Shown: positions 25,795 to 33,392 of the stretch, piece by piece
Layout of the letters: the number at the start of each line of letters is the position of its first letter
How positions within the stretch are numbered: the first letter of the stretch is position 1
NCBI GenBank assembly: GCA_025356335.1
Contig: JANXUF010000145.1
Coordinates: 1 to 64,000 of the forward strand
Length of the DNA stretch: 64,000 bases
Origin: Actinomycetes bacterium
Lineage (GTDB): Bacteria > Actinomycetota > Acidimicrobiia > Acidimicrobiales > Ilumatobacteraceae
Direction of reading: 5' to 3'
Program-made: the position numbers and the translations under genes
The notes under the pieces: model-generated
What the model was told of the DNA's origin: nothing
The model's input: only the letters and a program-made list of their open reading frames with translations
Databases searched by the model: none

Positions 25795-26535
25795 TTAAGC
25801 GCTCGCCGGCCGGGAGACGTCTGCCGATGTGGCGACGTGCGGTACCCGCTTGCGCTGTTCGTAGTAACTCAGAATTTGTAGCTCACTGACCAAGTCAACC
25901 TTGCGGACGCTGACGCCGCGCGGTACAGCAAGAACCGTTGGGGCAAAATTCAGGATCGAGGTGATACCGGCCCGCACGAGGCGGTCTGCCGCATCCTGGG
26001 CGGCGTGCGCCGGTGTGGCGATGACCCCGATGTTGACGTTCTTGGACTGCACGATCTGGCCGACCTCGTCGATGTGACGGACCCGTACGCCGCCCACCAA
26101 TGTCGATACCTTCGAGGGGTCGATGTCGACGATACCGACGACCGGGAAACCACGGTTCGCAAAGCCTCCGTTGTTCGCCAGTGCCTGGCCGAGGTTGCCG
26201 GCACCGACGATCACCACCGACCAGTCGTGATTGAGGCCGAGTTCACGCCGGATCTGGTAGACGAGGAACTCGACCTCGTACCCGACGCCGCGTGTGCCGT
26301 AGCTGCCGAGATAGCTCAGATCCTTGCGAACCTTGGCGGCGTTGACGCCCGCCAGTTCGGCAAGTTGATCGGAGGAGATGTTCGACTGCTCGTCGGCGAC
26401 GACTTCGTCGAGCACCCGCAGGTAGATGGGCAGACGTCCGACCGTTGCCTCAGGAACCCGCCGTCGTGTCAGAGTGCTGTGCAGCGGACGGCCTGCGGTC
26501 TCCCCACGGCTGTTGGCGTTTCGCTGGTCCGGCAT
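25795..26535 (-). CDS. rex: Redox-sensing transcriptional repressor Rex
   Basis: Dimeric repressor that senses NADH/NAD. Residues about 25-85 are the winged-helix DNA-binding domain (LPIYLRVLDE through KVRKDLSYLGSYGTRGVGY). The Rossmann domain begins VVIVGAGNLGQALANN. The C-terminal swapped helix is shortened and basic (LSYYEQRKRVPH). 246 aa; the first 20 residues are a non-conserved extension. The ATG at 26535 follows a TAGCCT by 8 nt. An operator overlaps its own promoter, implying autoregulation along with the hem genes behind it. Confidence 0.97.
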   Translation of the reverse strand: MPDQRNANSRGETAGRPLHSTLTRRRVPEATVGRLPIYLRVLDEVVADEQSNISSDQLAELAGVNAAKVRKDLSYLGSYGTRGVGYEVEFLVYQIRRELGLNHDWSVVIVGAGNLGQALANNGGFANRGFPVVGIVDIDPSKVSTLVGGVRVRHIDEVGQIVQSKNVNIGVIATPAHAAQDAADRLVRAGITSILNFAPTVLAVPRGVSVRKVDLVSELQILSYYEQRKRVPHVATSADVSRPASA

Positions 26536-26543
26536 CGCTCTTC

Positions 26544-26549
26544 AGGCTA
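26544..26549 (-). promoter_or_regulatory. -10 of the rex-hemACD operon
   Basis: TAGCCT on the minus strand, 8 nt before the rex ATG; leaderless or nearly so. Confidence 0.55.
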
Positions 26550-26554
26550 TGCAC

Positions 26555-26572
26555 TCGTGCACGTGTTCACAA
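26555..26572. promoter_or_regulatory. Rex operator upstream of rex
   Basis: TCGTGCACGTGTTCACAA agrees with the actinobacterial Rex site TTGTGAACGCGTTCACAA at 15 of 18 positions, one half-site being perfect. It sits in the -10/-35 region of the rex promoter, the right place for repression. Confidence 0.7.
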
Positions 26573-26707
26573 AGCCCGACCGAAGCTCTCACCGAACCAT
26601 TCCCCACAGCGGTCGGCCGCAGGTGGACTCGGCATCCACGAAATCGCCCGATCGTCCACAGCCCGCCACCTGCATTGCTGTGCGCAGCGGACGGCGTAGG
26701 CGTCTCG

Positions 26708-26713
26708 TACGCT
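26708..26713 (+). promoter_or_regulatory. Leaderless -10 for gene at 26720
   Basis: TACGCT, 6 nt before the GTG at 26720; no Shine-Dalgarno. Confidence 0.5.
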
Positions 26714-26719
26714 TGCGGC

Positions 26720-27505
26720 GTGGTCTCCAAAGCACCGACGCTCGATGTCGCACTGGCGGCAGCGGCAACCTGTGTTGCCGCAGCGTTCTCGCTGATCCTG
26801 CTCGACCGTTGGCAACGCCGTCGTCGGCCGTACGACCAGGCATGGGCGGTATCGCTGGCGTTGTTCGGTGTCGGCACCGGCGCACTGTGGTGGGGATTCG
26901 GCCGCGGCTGGAGTGCGGAGAGCTTCCGGGTGTTCTTCCTCGCCGGCGCCATCCTCAACGTGCCGTGGTTGGCCCTCGGCACCGTCTACCTGCTTGCTGG
27001 ACGTGGATTCGGGGATCGCACCAGAGCGTGGCTCGTCGGTCTGTCCGGCGTCGCCATCGGCGTCATCTGGGTCGCTCCGATCAGGGGCAGCATCCCATCG
27101 GACGGTCTGCCGCAGGGTAAGGAGCATTTCGGGGTGCTGCCGCGCATTCTCGCTGCGGTCGGCTCGGGCGTTGCGGCGATCGTGATCATCGGCGGCGCGG
27201 TCTGGAGCGCGTGGAGGATGTGGAGGGCGCGCCCTGCGAGCTCCGTCGATGTCACGGGCATCCGCGCACGGCCGACTGGTGCACTCGGCAATGTCATCAT
27301 CGCCGTCGGAACACTGTTGCTCGCCTCAGCTGGCACGTTGAACGCCAGGCTCGGCGCTGCGCGGGCGTTTGCGGTGACGACCCTCTTCGGCATCATCGTG
27401 CTGTTCGCCGGCTTTGTGATCACGTCGGCAAAGCCACGCGCCAAGGTTGCCGGCACACCACCGGTCACCGAGGCCGAACGCAGCGACGTCGTCTCCGTGC
27501 GCTGA
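26720..27505 (+). CDS. Seven-TM membrane protein, unknown
   Basis: A 261-aa integral membrane protein with about seven hydrophobic helices (near 8-27, 40-60, 70-94, 104-121, 145-166, 190-211 and 219-239). The second helix and its loop carry several Trp (GALWWGFGRGW). No transporter or enzyme motif is recognised. GTG at 26720 is selected because the TACGCT hexamer lies 6 nt upstream; the frame is open further upstream but those codons lie in the rex promoter region. It diverges from rex and converges with an acyl-CoA synthetase gene. Confidence 0.75.
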   Translation: MVSKAPTLDVALAAAATCVAAAFSLILLDRWQRRRRPYDQAWAVSLALFGVGTGALWWGFGRGWSAESFRVFFLAGAILNVPWLALGTVYLLAGRGFGDRTRAWLVGLSGVAIGVIWVAPIRGSIPSDGLPQGKEHFGVLPRILAAVGSGVAAIVIIGGAVWSAWRMWRARPASSVDVTGIRARPTGALGNVIIAVGTLLLASAGTLNARLGAARAFAVTTLFGIIVLFAGFVITSAKPRAKVAGTPPVTEAERSDVVSVR

Positions 27506-27574
27506 CGACCACCCGCTCGCTGTCCGTCGTACATGAGGGACGGTCGCGGAGCGGCTGAGCAGCCGGTCGAATCG

Positions 27575-29086
27575 TCAGCGGAGTTCGCGACGAAGGATCT
27601 TGCCCCCGGCGTTGCGCGGGATCTCGTCGACGAACATGATCTTCGACGGACATTTGTAGCGCGCAAGGTTGTCGGCGCAGTAGGAGATCAACTGCTCCTC
27701 GTCCAGATGCACACCTGATCTGGCGACGACGAAGGCTTTGACTGCCTCGCCGCTGTACGGATGCGGTACGCCGATGACGGCCACGTCTGCCACGCCAGGA
27801 TGCTCGGCAAGCACGGCTTCGACCTCGGCGGGATAGACGTTGAATCCGCTGACGATGATCAGGTCCTTCGCCCGGTCGACGAGGTACAGGTAGCCGTCCT
27901 TGTCCGTCACCGCGATGTCCCCGGTTCGCAACCAACCATCGGCCGTGAGCGCCCGTGCGGTTGCCTCCGGATCGTCGAGGTACCCCTTGAAGACGTTGGG
28001 TCCGCGGACCCAGATCTCCCCGGCATCGCCGTCGAGTACGTCGTCGCCCTGCTCGTCGACGAGCCGCACGTCGACGCCGCCGACGACCCGCCCGATGGAG
28101 CCGGCTTTGATCGGGATGCCGGCCTGTGTCGTCACCGTCGGCGATGCTTCCGTCAGCCCGTAGCCCTCGACGACGGTCACGCCAAAACGTTCGCGCATCG
28201 CCAGGGCAGCATCTTCCGGCAACTTGGCCGCGCCGCTGAGACCGAGCCTGACGGACTTGAAGGTATCGGGGTCGAGACCTGGCCAATGGGCCCACGCGAC
28301 CCACATCGGTGGGGCCCCCGGCAGCACCGTCACGCGGCGGTCGCGAATCGTGTCGGCGGCCGTCGATGGATCGAATCGCTGGATGAGCACGAGCGTCGCG
28401 CCGGCGGCGAGTGCCAGGCCGAGCACGACGTTGAGACCGAAGATGTGGTTGAGCGGGAGCACACCGAAGACCACGTCGTCGGCGGTGATCGCCTCCGGTG
28501 AGGCCAGGCTGTGCTCGAGGCTGGCGAGCAGATTGGCGTGGCTGAGCATCGCCGCCCGAGGCGATCCAGCCGTACCGCTCGTGAAGATCAACGCCGCCAG
28601 CTCGTCCCCGTCGACATCCACGACCGGGACCGGTTCGGCGGCGAGCAGAGTGGCGAACGGTACTGCATCGACAAGCGCTGATCCCTCGGTGATGACGACA
28701 TGCTTCACCGATGGAATCGAGGACTTGTCGAGCGCCGTGAAGGCGCTGAGAGCCATCGGCTCGACAATGACGACCGACGCATCGACCACACTGATCTCGC
28801 GTTGCAGTTCCGGTGCGGGGCTCGTCGGGTTCAGCGGGACGGCAGTGGCCCCGAGGCCGAGGACGGCGAGGTAGCTGACGACGAAGAAACGGCCATTGCC
28901 GCACAGCAGCACGACCCGGTCGCTGTGCCGGACGCCGAGAGCGGCAAGACCGCCGCGAACCGCATCGACCTCGTGACGCAACGCCTCATAGGTCGTCGGG
29001 CGTCCACGGCTGATCAGTGCGACGCGATCGCCTGCATGCCCGTCGATCAAATGCGCCAAATTCGACGACACCAGCGTCTGTGCCAC
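27575..29086 (-). CDS. Acyl-CoA synthetase (AMP-forming)
   Basis: A 503-aa member of the ANL superfamily, activating a carboxylic acid as acyl-AMP and then acyl-CoA. Seen in order: the P-loop LIFTSGTAGSPRAAMLSH, the adenine motif GYGLTEASPTV, the hinge region GWLRTGDIAVTDKDGYLYLVDRAKD cut at the usual Asp/Arg, and the catalytic Lys in RNAGGKILRREL. Substrate class (fatty, aromatic or short chain) cannot be read from sequence. Start is GTG at 29086. It follows the small membrane ORF at 29124 on the same strand. Confidence 0.9.
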   Translation of the reverse strand: MAQTLVSSNLAHLIDGHAGDRVALISRGRPTTYEALRHEVDAVRGGLAALGVRHSDRVVLLCGNGRFFVVSYLAVLGLGATAVPLNPTSPAPELQREISVVDASVVIVEPMALSAFTALDKSSIPSVKHVVITEGSALVDAVPFATLLAAEPVPVVDVDGDELAALIFTSGTAGSPRAAMLSHANLLASLEHSLASPEAITADDVVFGVLPLNHIFGLNVVLGLALAAGATLVLIQRFDPSTAADTIRDRRVTVLPGAPPMWVAWAHWPGLDPDTFKSVRLGLSGAAKLPEDAALAMRERFGVTVVEGYGLTEASPTVTTQAGIPIKAGSIGRVVGGVDVRLVDEQGDDVLDGDAGEIWVRGPNVFKGYLDDPEATARALTADGWLRTGDIAVTDKDGYLYLVDRAKDLIIVSGFNVYPAEVEAVLAEHPGVADVAVIGVPHPYSGEAVKAFVVARSGVHLDEEQLISYCADNLARYKCPSKIMFVDEIPRNAGGKILRRELR

Positions 29087-29123
29087 GTCCTCTATCCCCC
29101 TACGAGCTCGTGCTCAGAATTCG

Positions 29124-29210
29124 TCAGTGAACTCGCATCAGCGAGAACACGCCAGCAGCCAGGATGATGATCAGCAGTAGGGCGATCGACAGCGTGGTTG
29201 CGGGGCGCAC
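29124..29210 (-). CDS. 28-residue single-TM peptide
   Basis: A short ORF beginning GTG at 29210 that encodes RPATTLSIALLLIIILAAG and a short basic tail, i.e. one membrane helix. A TAGCCT hexamer lies 7 nt before the GTG, the same leaderless layout as the larger genes around it, and the ORF fills the gap between the SAM hydrolase and acyl-CoA synthetase genes on the same strand. No family is known to me. Chance hydrophobic ORFs are common, so it needs expression evidence. Confidence 0.55.
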   Translation of the reverse strand: MRPATTLSIALLLIIILAAGVFSLMRVH

Positions 29211-29217
29211 CGGGAGA

Positions 29218-29223
29218 AGGCTA
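29218..29223 (-). promoter_or_regulatory. Leaderless -10 for the 28-residue ORF
   Basis: TAGCCT on the minus strand, 7 nt before the GTG at 29210. Confidence 0.4.
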
Positions 29224-29237
29224 CCGGCTGGTAGCCG

Positions 29238-30125
29238 TCAGTGGCGAGGCCCGAGCGTGACCGATGTGGTCATCCCGCGAGGCGTCGCCGCTGCGTCGTC
29301 GTCGTACCGTGCCAACGTCACCTGGTCGGTCGGGGCGATGCCGAAACGGTTCGACGCCGAATCGCGATCGAAGGCGACCGTCAGCATGCCGAACGAGTCG
29401 ACGATCAGGCCGGGGCCGCCGGTGGGGATGTCGTCGTAGGCACGGACAATTTTCATCGATCGATGTTCCTCGCCGAACGACACCCGCAACTGCGAACCCC
29501 AGTCGTCGCCCCATGCCTCGCTGAGATCGTCCTCCCCGATGTTCAACTGCGCGTTGCCGAAGCGGTCGACCCACAGCACCTCGCAAATCAGTCCGCCGTT
29601 CGTGCCGTCGCGTGGCAGTGGGATCACGCCGGGCATCAACAGCGCAGCGTCGACTTCGTCGCCGAGTTCTGCGAGGTCTGTTCCGTTGCAGATCGCTGCA
29701 GCCACGGGGGCGAAGATGTCGCGGGCCGCATGGGTGGCGCCAGGGCTCGAAAGGTGGAATTCGTCGTTGGTCAGCGCGACCGCCCGCTCGGCACCACCGG
29801 CCATCGCCACGGCCGGGGCGAGCAGACCGTTGTCCGGGCCGAGGAACACGCCTTCGCCGCCTCCGACTTCGATGGCCACGCACTTCCTCGCCGTCCCTGC
29901 GCCGGGATCGACGACGGCGAGGATCAATCCGCTCGGCACGTAAGCGATCGATCGGGCGAGAGCGAGCGAGCCGGCCCGGACATCGAAAACCGGGATCTCA
30001 TGGCTCAGATCGATGACGGCGACATGCGCGGCGATGTCACGGATGACCGCCTTGACGAGGCCGACAGACTCGTCGACCGTGCCGAAATCCGAGAGGAACG
30101 AGATCGTTTCGTATCGTCGGCCCAT
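29238..30125 (-). CDS. SAM hydroxide adenosyltransferase family protein (DUF62)
   Basis: The family hydrolyses S-adenosylmethionine to adenosine and methionine and is related to the SAM fluorinase/chlorinase enzymes. Seen: SDFGTVDESVGLVKAVI at the N-terminus with the catalytic Asp, DLSHEIPVFDVRAGS, VVDPGAGT, FLGPDNGLL, and the C-terminal domain RFGNAQLNIG. 295 aa from the ATG at 30125 (MGRRYETISFLSDFG), which has a TAGACT 8 nt upstream; the frame is open 21 codons further. The halogenase-specific loop was not recognised, so hydrolase is favoured. Confidence 0.9.
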   Translation of the reverse strand: MGRRYETISFLSDFGTVDESVGLVKAVIRDIAAHVAVIDLSHEIPVFDVRAGSLALARSIAYVPSGLILAVVDPGAGTARKCVAIEVGGGEGVFLGPDNGLLAPAVAMAGGAERAVALTNDEFHLSSPGATHAARDIFAPVAAAICNGTDLAELGDEVDAALLMPGVIPLPRDGTNGGLICEVLWVDRFGNAQLNIGEDDLSEAWGDDWGSQLRVSFGEEHRSMKIVRAYDDIPTGGPGLIVDSFGMLTVAFDRDSASNRFGIAPTDQVTLARYDDDAAATPRGMTTSVTLGPRH

Positions 30126-30133
30126 CAGTTGGG

Positions 30134-30139
30134 AGTCTA
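30134..30139 (-). promoter_or_regulatory. Leaderless -10 for SAM hydrolase gene
   Basis: TAGACT on the minus strand, 8 nt before the ATG at 30125. Confidence 0.5.
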
Positions 30140-30209
30140 TGCGGGCGAGACCGCGACGGGTCCGGACGGTATGGCGCCGAGATACCACAACGGCAGGCCG
30201 TCAAGCGAA

Positions 30210-30244
30210 AGAGCCGATGCCAACCCCCCGATGGCATCGGCTCT
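30210..30244 (-). terminator. Rho-independent terminator-like hairpin behind proC
   Basis: A perfect 13-bp stem (AGAGCCGATGCCA and its complement) with a 9-base loop, followed on the minus strand by a T-rich stretch (TTTCGCTT). It lies about 180 nt downstream of the proC stop. Confidence 0.6.
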
Positions 30245-30425
30245 GACGACGCAGCCACGAGGGCGCGCCATCCGTTCGACGGCAACAGTGTCTGCCGTGT
30301 CGCAGAGGGTCGCATTCGACCCGGCGATCAGAGTACGTGAAACCCGGCCATGAGAAAAGAGTCACGTCCAATGTCTTTCCAGAAGTTCGAGCCGGCAGCC
30401 GGTGAGAGCGTCGACCCGCCTGCTG

Positions 30426-31310
30426 TCAGTGATGAGGAGCACCCAGTTGGCGGCTCTTCACCGTCGCCGCCTGGACAGCACTGAGTATCGCCGCCCTCAC
30501 GCCGTGTTCTTCGAGCGCCATCAGCCCGGCGGCCGTCGTGCCGCCCGGCGACGTCACGTTCGCTCGGAGGATCGCTGGATTTTCTCCCGTCCGGGCGAGG
30601 AGCGCGGCAGAACCAACGAGCAGCTGGCGGGTCAGCGCATCCGCGATCGGCCGCGGCAGCCCGACAAGGACACCGGCCTCGATCAACGATTCGGCAATCA
30701 GCATGATGTAGGCGGGGCCGGAACCGGCGAGGCCGGTGACCGCGTCGAGCAGGCGCTCTTCGACCTCGACCACCGTCCCGACAGCTGACAGGATGCCGCT
30801 GGCCCAGGCGAGATCATCCGGCCCGGCATGGGAACCGGCGGCGATCACTGCTGCGCCCTCACCGACCAGTGCCGGAGTGTTCGGCATCGCCCTGACGACG
30901 GCGACAGTCCGGTCAGCGCCTCGTCCGGTGCCGGCGTTCGTCTCGACGGCAGCGGCTGCTGCGGCGGCCGCAGCTGCGGCTTCCAGCGAGCCCAGTGTGA
31001 CACCGGCGGCGATCGACAGGATTCGTTTCGCACCGTGCACGACGGCGGCCTGCACGGCGTCGTCGACGTCGTGCGGTTTGACGGCGATCAGCGCTGCATC
31101 TGCATCGGGCATCTCTGCGACAACGGCGACGCCGGGGAACTGCGCAGCGAGTTGGTCGCGGCGTGACGGCAACCGCTCGACGACAACCAGACGCTTCGGG
31201 GGTGCCCACTTCGACGCCAGCAGGCCGCGTAGCAACGCCTCACCCATATTGCCTCCACCGACCAACGCAAGTATGTAAGGACGAGCTGCAGAGGTCGAAG
31301 GACGAGCCAT
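30426..31310 (-). CDS. proC: Pyrroline-5-carboxylate reductase
   Basis: Last step of proline synthesis, NAD(P)H reduction of pyrroline-5-carboxylate. Seen: LALVGGGNMGEALLRGLL, VKPHDV, RAMPNTPALVGEG, TGLAGSGPAYI and the C-terminal NVTSPGGTTAAGL signature. 294 aa. Between ILSIAAGVTLGSLE and the RAMPNTP block lies a poly-alanine run of eleven plus a Gly/Arg segment, about 20 residues longer than usual. The ATG at 31310 follows TACTGT by 7 nt; the open frame upstream lacks support. Confidence 0.93.
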   Translation of the reverse strand: MARPSTSAARPYILALVGGGNMGEALLRGLLASKWAPPKRLVVVERLPSRRDQLAAQFPGVAVVAEMPDADAALIAVKPHDVDDAVQAAVVHGAKRILSIAAGVTLGSLEAAAAAAAAAAAVETNAGTGRGADRTVAVVRAMPNTPALVGEGAAVIAAGSHAGPDDLAWASGILSAVGTVVEVEERLLDAVTGLAGSGPAYIMLIAESLIEAGVLVGLPRPIADALTRQLLVGSAALLARTGENPAILRANVTSPGGTTAAGLMALEEHGVRAAILSAVQAATVKSRQLGAPHH

Positions 31311-31317
31311 GGTCGCG

Positions 31318-31323
31318 ACAGTA
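31318..31323 (-). promoter_or_regulatory. Leaderless -10 for proC
   Basis: TACTGT on the minus strand, 7 nt before the proC ATG. Confidence 0.45.
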
Positions 31324-31506
31324 CAACTGCATCGCTGGCCGCCGGCGGGACGTAGCGAACCGATGTCGGAGACACCGTTCCCGGGGGCTGCGGATGGTTG
31401 TGCCCCGGACCCGGGAGCTCGACTTCCCCAATCAAGATGTTCCCGAACCCGAGGCACCCTGATGTGTGCCTGGGACGCCCAGGATCGGAAGACGAATTCT
31501 CTTCCG

Positions 31507-31959
31507 TCAGCAAAAGGCCATCTGCAGAAGGGTCGGGAAGTATCGCTCGACGGTTGCGAAAATCGTGCCGAGCAGGCGGTCGAGTTCGTCGTCGTCGATC
31601 GCCTCGACCGGCAGTTCGCCGCGCAGGAACAGGGCATCCTCGACACCGATCGAGAAATGCGCACCGATCAACGCGTTGTTGCGGCGCAGGGCGAACTCAT
31701 AGATCTCCGCCGCCCGTTTCGGAGGAGACGGAAGAACATAGGTCTCGTACCGCAGTGTGCGCTGCCCGAGTGTCAGCCACACCGTCGTGAAGTCCTTGGC
31801 TTCTCCTCGCAGCCGCACGAACCAGCGTGGCTCCGGGTCTCCCGGCTCGCCACGGTCGACCGCCTCCACCGATGGATTCTCTGCGAGAAACCTCGTCAGG
31901 AAGGCCGAGATCGACAGCTCGGTCGCCAGCAGCCCATCGGCCGTCAACCCATTGGTCAT
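31507..31959 (-). CDS. YbjN domain protein
   Basis: A 150-aa protein of the YbjN / type III secretion chaperone-like fold (WFVRLRGEAKDFTTVWLTLGQRTLRYETYVLP; EIYEFALRRNNALIGAHFSIG). The role of the family is unclear. The ATG at 31959 overlaps the mshA stop (ATGA). The same neighbour pair, mshA followed by a YbjN-type gene, occurs in mycobacteria, which supports both calls. Confidence 0.85.
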   Translation of the reverse strand: MTNGLTADGLLATELSISAFLTRFLAENPSVEAVDRGEPGDPEPRWFVRLRGEAKDFTTVWLTLGQRTLRYETYVLPSPPKRAAEIYEFALRRNNALIGAHFSIGVEDALFLRGELPVEAIDDDELDRLLGTIFATVERYFPTLLQMAFC

Positions 31960-33170
31960 GCCGCGCACTCCACCAGCGCGCCGATGGTCAGCGACGAATA
32001 CAGCGGTTGGAGCACGAGCGCTGCGTGCTTCCAGGTGTACTGCGAGGCCCGATGGAACGACCGTTCGGCCATCCGCTGCGCGAGCCGGCGGTCATGGAGC
32101 AGGCGCGACACATAGGCGGCGAAGCGTTCTGGCTCGCGACCAGGAACGAGGAAGCCGCTGTCGCCGTGGTCGACGAGGGTCAGCAGACCGCCGACGCCAC
32201 TGGCGACGACCGGTATTCCGCAGGCGGCTGCTTCCAGAGCAACGAGGCCGAAGCTTTCGCTGCGGCTCGGCACGATGACGACATCCGCCGACCGGTAGTA
32301 GGTCGAGAGTGCGTGATGTTTCTGCGGCTCGACGAAACGGATCCGTTGACCTACGCCGAGCTTGTCGGCGAGTTGGTGGATGCGCCCGATCTCGCCATCG
32401 CCCTGTTGGCCGCTCGCTCCGCCGACGACGACGAGCTGGGCATTGCGTTGGGGCAGCATCGCCAGCGCCTTGATGGCGACGTCGAGACCCTTGAGCGGCT
32501 GGATACGCCCGACGAACAGCAAAGTCGGCTCGTTTGCCAGGCCGAGCGCCAGACGCGCACCAGCTTTGGCGCCGGGAGCGAAGAACGCATGCTCGACACC
32601 GGGGGCGACGATTTCGACGCGGCCTGGCGGGTCGCCGTACAGCGCCCTGAACTGGCTTTCCTCCTCAGTACAGCTCACGCAGATCGCGTCGCAGCAGCCG
32701 ATGATCTCGCACTCGGTCTGCTCACGCCATTGCGGCTCGGGGTCGCCACCCTGGGCCTTGACCTTGGCAAGGGTGTGGAAGGTCATCACCAGCGGAACAC
32801 CGAGTTGATGTTTCAGCCGGTGCCCTGCAAGGCCGCTTAGCCAGTAGTTGGCGTGGATCACGTCGACGCCGCCCGCGGACTCGATGTGCGAGCGGACCCC
32901 TGCAGCAAAGGCCGGAACGATCGCCGGTAGGTCTTCCTTCGGCAGGTCGTGGGCTCCGGCGTCGATGTGCACGACCACGTGGCCAGGCTCGACATACACC
33001 TCGACCGGCTGATCGGCGCTGGTGCGGCGGGTGTAGGTGTAGCAACGCACGCCGACCTGGGCGAGGCCGGAAACGAGCTCGCGCACGTAGACGTTCATGC
33101 CGCCCGCATCGCCCTGGCCCGGTTGCAGTAGAGGGGAGGTGTGGAGCGAGATCATCGCTACTCGTTGCAC
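31956..33170 (-). CDS. mshA: D-inositol-3-phosphate glycosyltransferase (MshA-like)
   Basis: GT4-family glycosyltransferase that starts mycothiol synthesis by joining GlcNAc to inositol phosphate. Seen: the N-terminal SLHTSPLLQPGQGDAGGMNVYVRELV block characteristic of MshA in two halves, the donor-site FVGRIQPLKGLD, and the ESFGLVALEAAACGIPVVAS sugar-nucleotide motif. I choose GTG at 33170, 404 aa, near a TATGTT hexamer 9 nt upstream; an ATG-type start at 33215 is possible. Plain sucrose-phosphate-synthase-like transferases share part of the motif, but the YbjN neighbour favours MshA. Confidence 0.85.
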   Translation of the reverse strand: MQRVAMISLHTSPLLQPGQGDAGGMNVYVRELVSGLAQVGVRCYTYTRRTSADQPVEVYVEPGHVVVHIDAGAHDLPKEDLPAIVPAFAAGVRSHIESAGGVDVIHANYWLSGLAGHRLKHQLGVPLVMTFHTLAKVKAQGGDPEPQWREQTECEIIGCCDAICVSCTEEESQFRALYGDPPGRVEIVAPGVEHAFFAPGAKAGARLALGLANEPTLLFVGRIQPLKGLDVAIKALAMLPQRNAQLVVVGGASGQQGDGEIGRIHQLADKLGVGQRIRFVEPQKHHALSTYYRSADVVIVPSRSESFGLVALEAAACGIPVVASGVGGLLTLVDHGDSGFLVPGREPERFAAYVSRLLHDRRLAQRMAERSFHRASQYTWKHAALVLQPLYSSLTIGALVECAA

Positions 33171-33259
33171 GATGTCTGCAACATAGGCCGATTTCGATCC
33201 ATTCCGACGATTCACGACGTCGACGGTCCTCCCACGTCGTCAACAGCGCCACAAGAACT

Positions 33260-33324
33260 GAGTCCACTGGTGCAAACCGCCGGCGGTGCGTATCGGTCCA
33301 CAGACGTTCTTTCAACGCACCGGA
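33260..33324. repeat. Intergenic repeat family 3, copy 2
   Basis: Second copy of the element at 12262-12323, with GAGTCCACTGGTGCA, a palindromic ACCGCCGGCGGT centre, and CGGTCCACAGACGTT. Lies between divergent mshA and the DUF885 gene. Confidence 0.6.
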
Positions 33325-33380
33325 CAGCTCCCTGAGTCGGTGACCACCAGCAGCCGGACGCGTGGGCCTGTCGTTCGCAG

Positions 33381-33386
33381 TACGGT
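33381..33386 (+). promoter_or_regulatory. Leaderless -10 for DUF885 gene
   Basis: TACGGT, 6 nt before the ATG at 33393; no Shine-Dalgarno. Confidence 0.5.
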
Positions 33387-33392
33387 CCATTC

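Larger units (their letters stand above)
30126..30425. other. Gene-free region between SAM hydrolase and proC
   Basis: About 300 bases. It holds the TAGACT promoter hexamer (30134-30139) and the minus-strand terminator hairpin (30210-30244). A plus-strand 44-codon ORF (30348-30482) runs antisense into proC and has low third-position GC, so it is not called. Confidence 0.6.

Noticed and set aside
30348-30482. A 44-codon plus-strand ORF before and antisense to proC
   Set aside because: Low third-position GC and overlap with the proC C-terminus.
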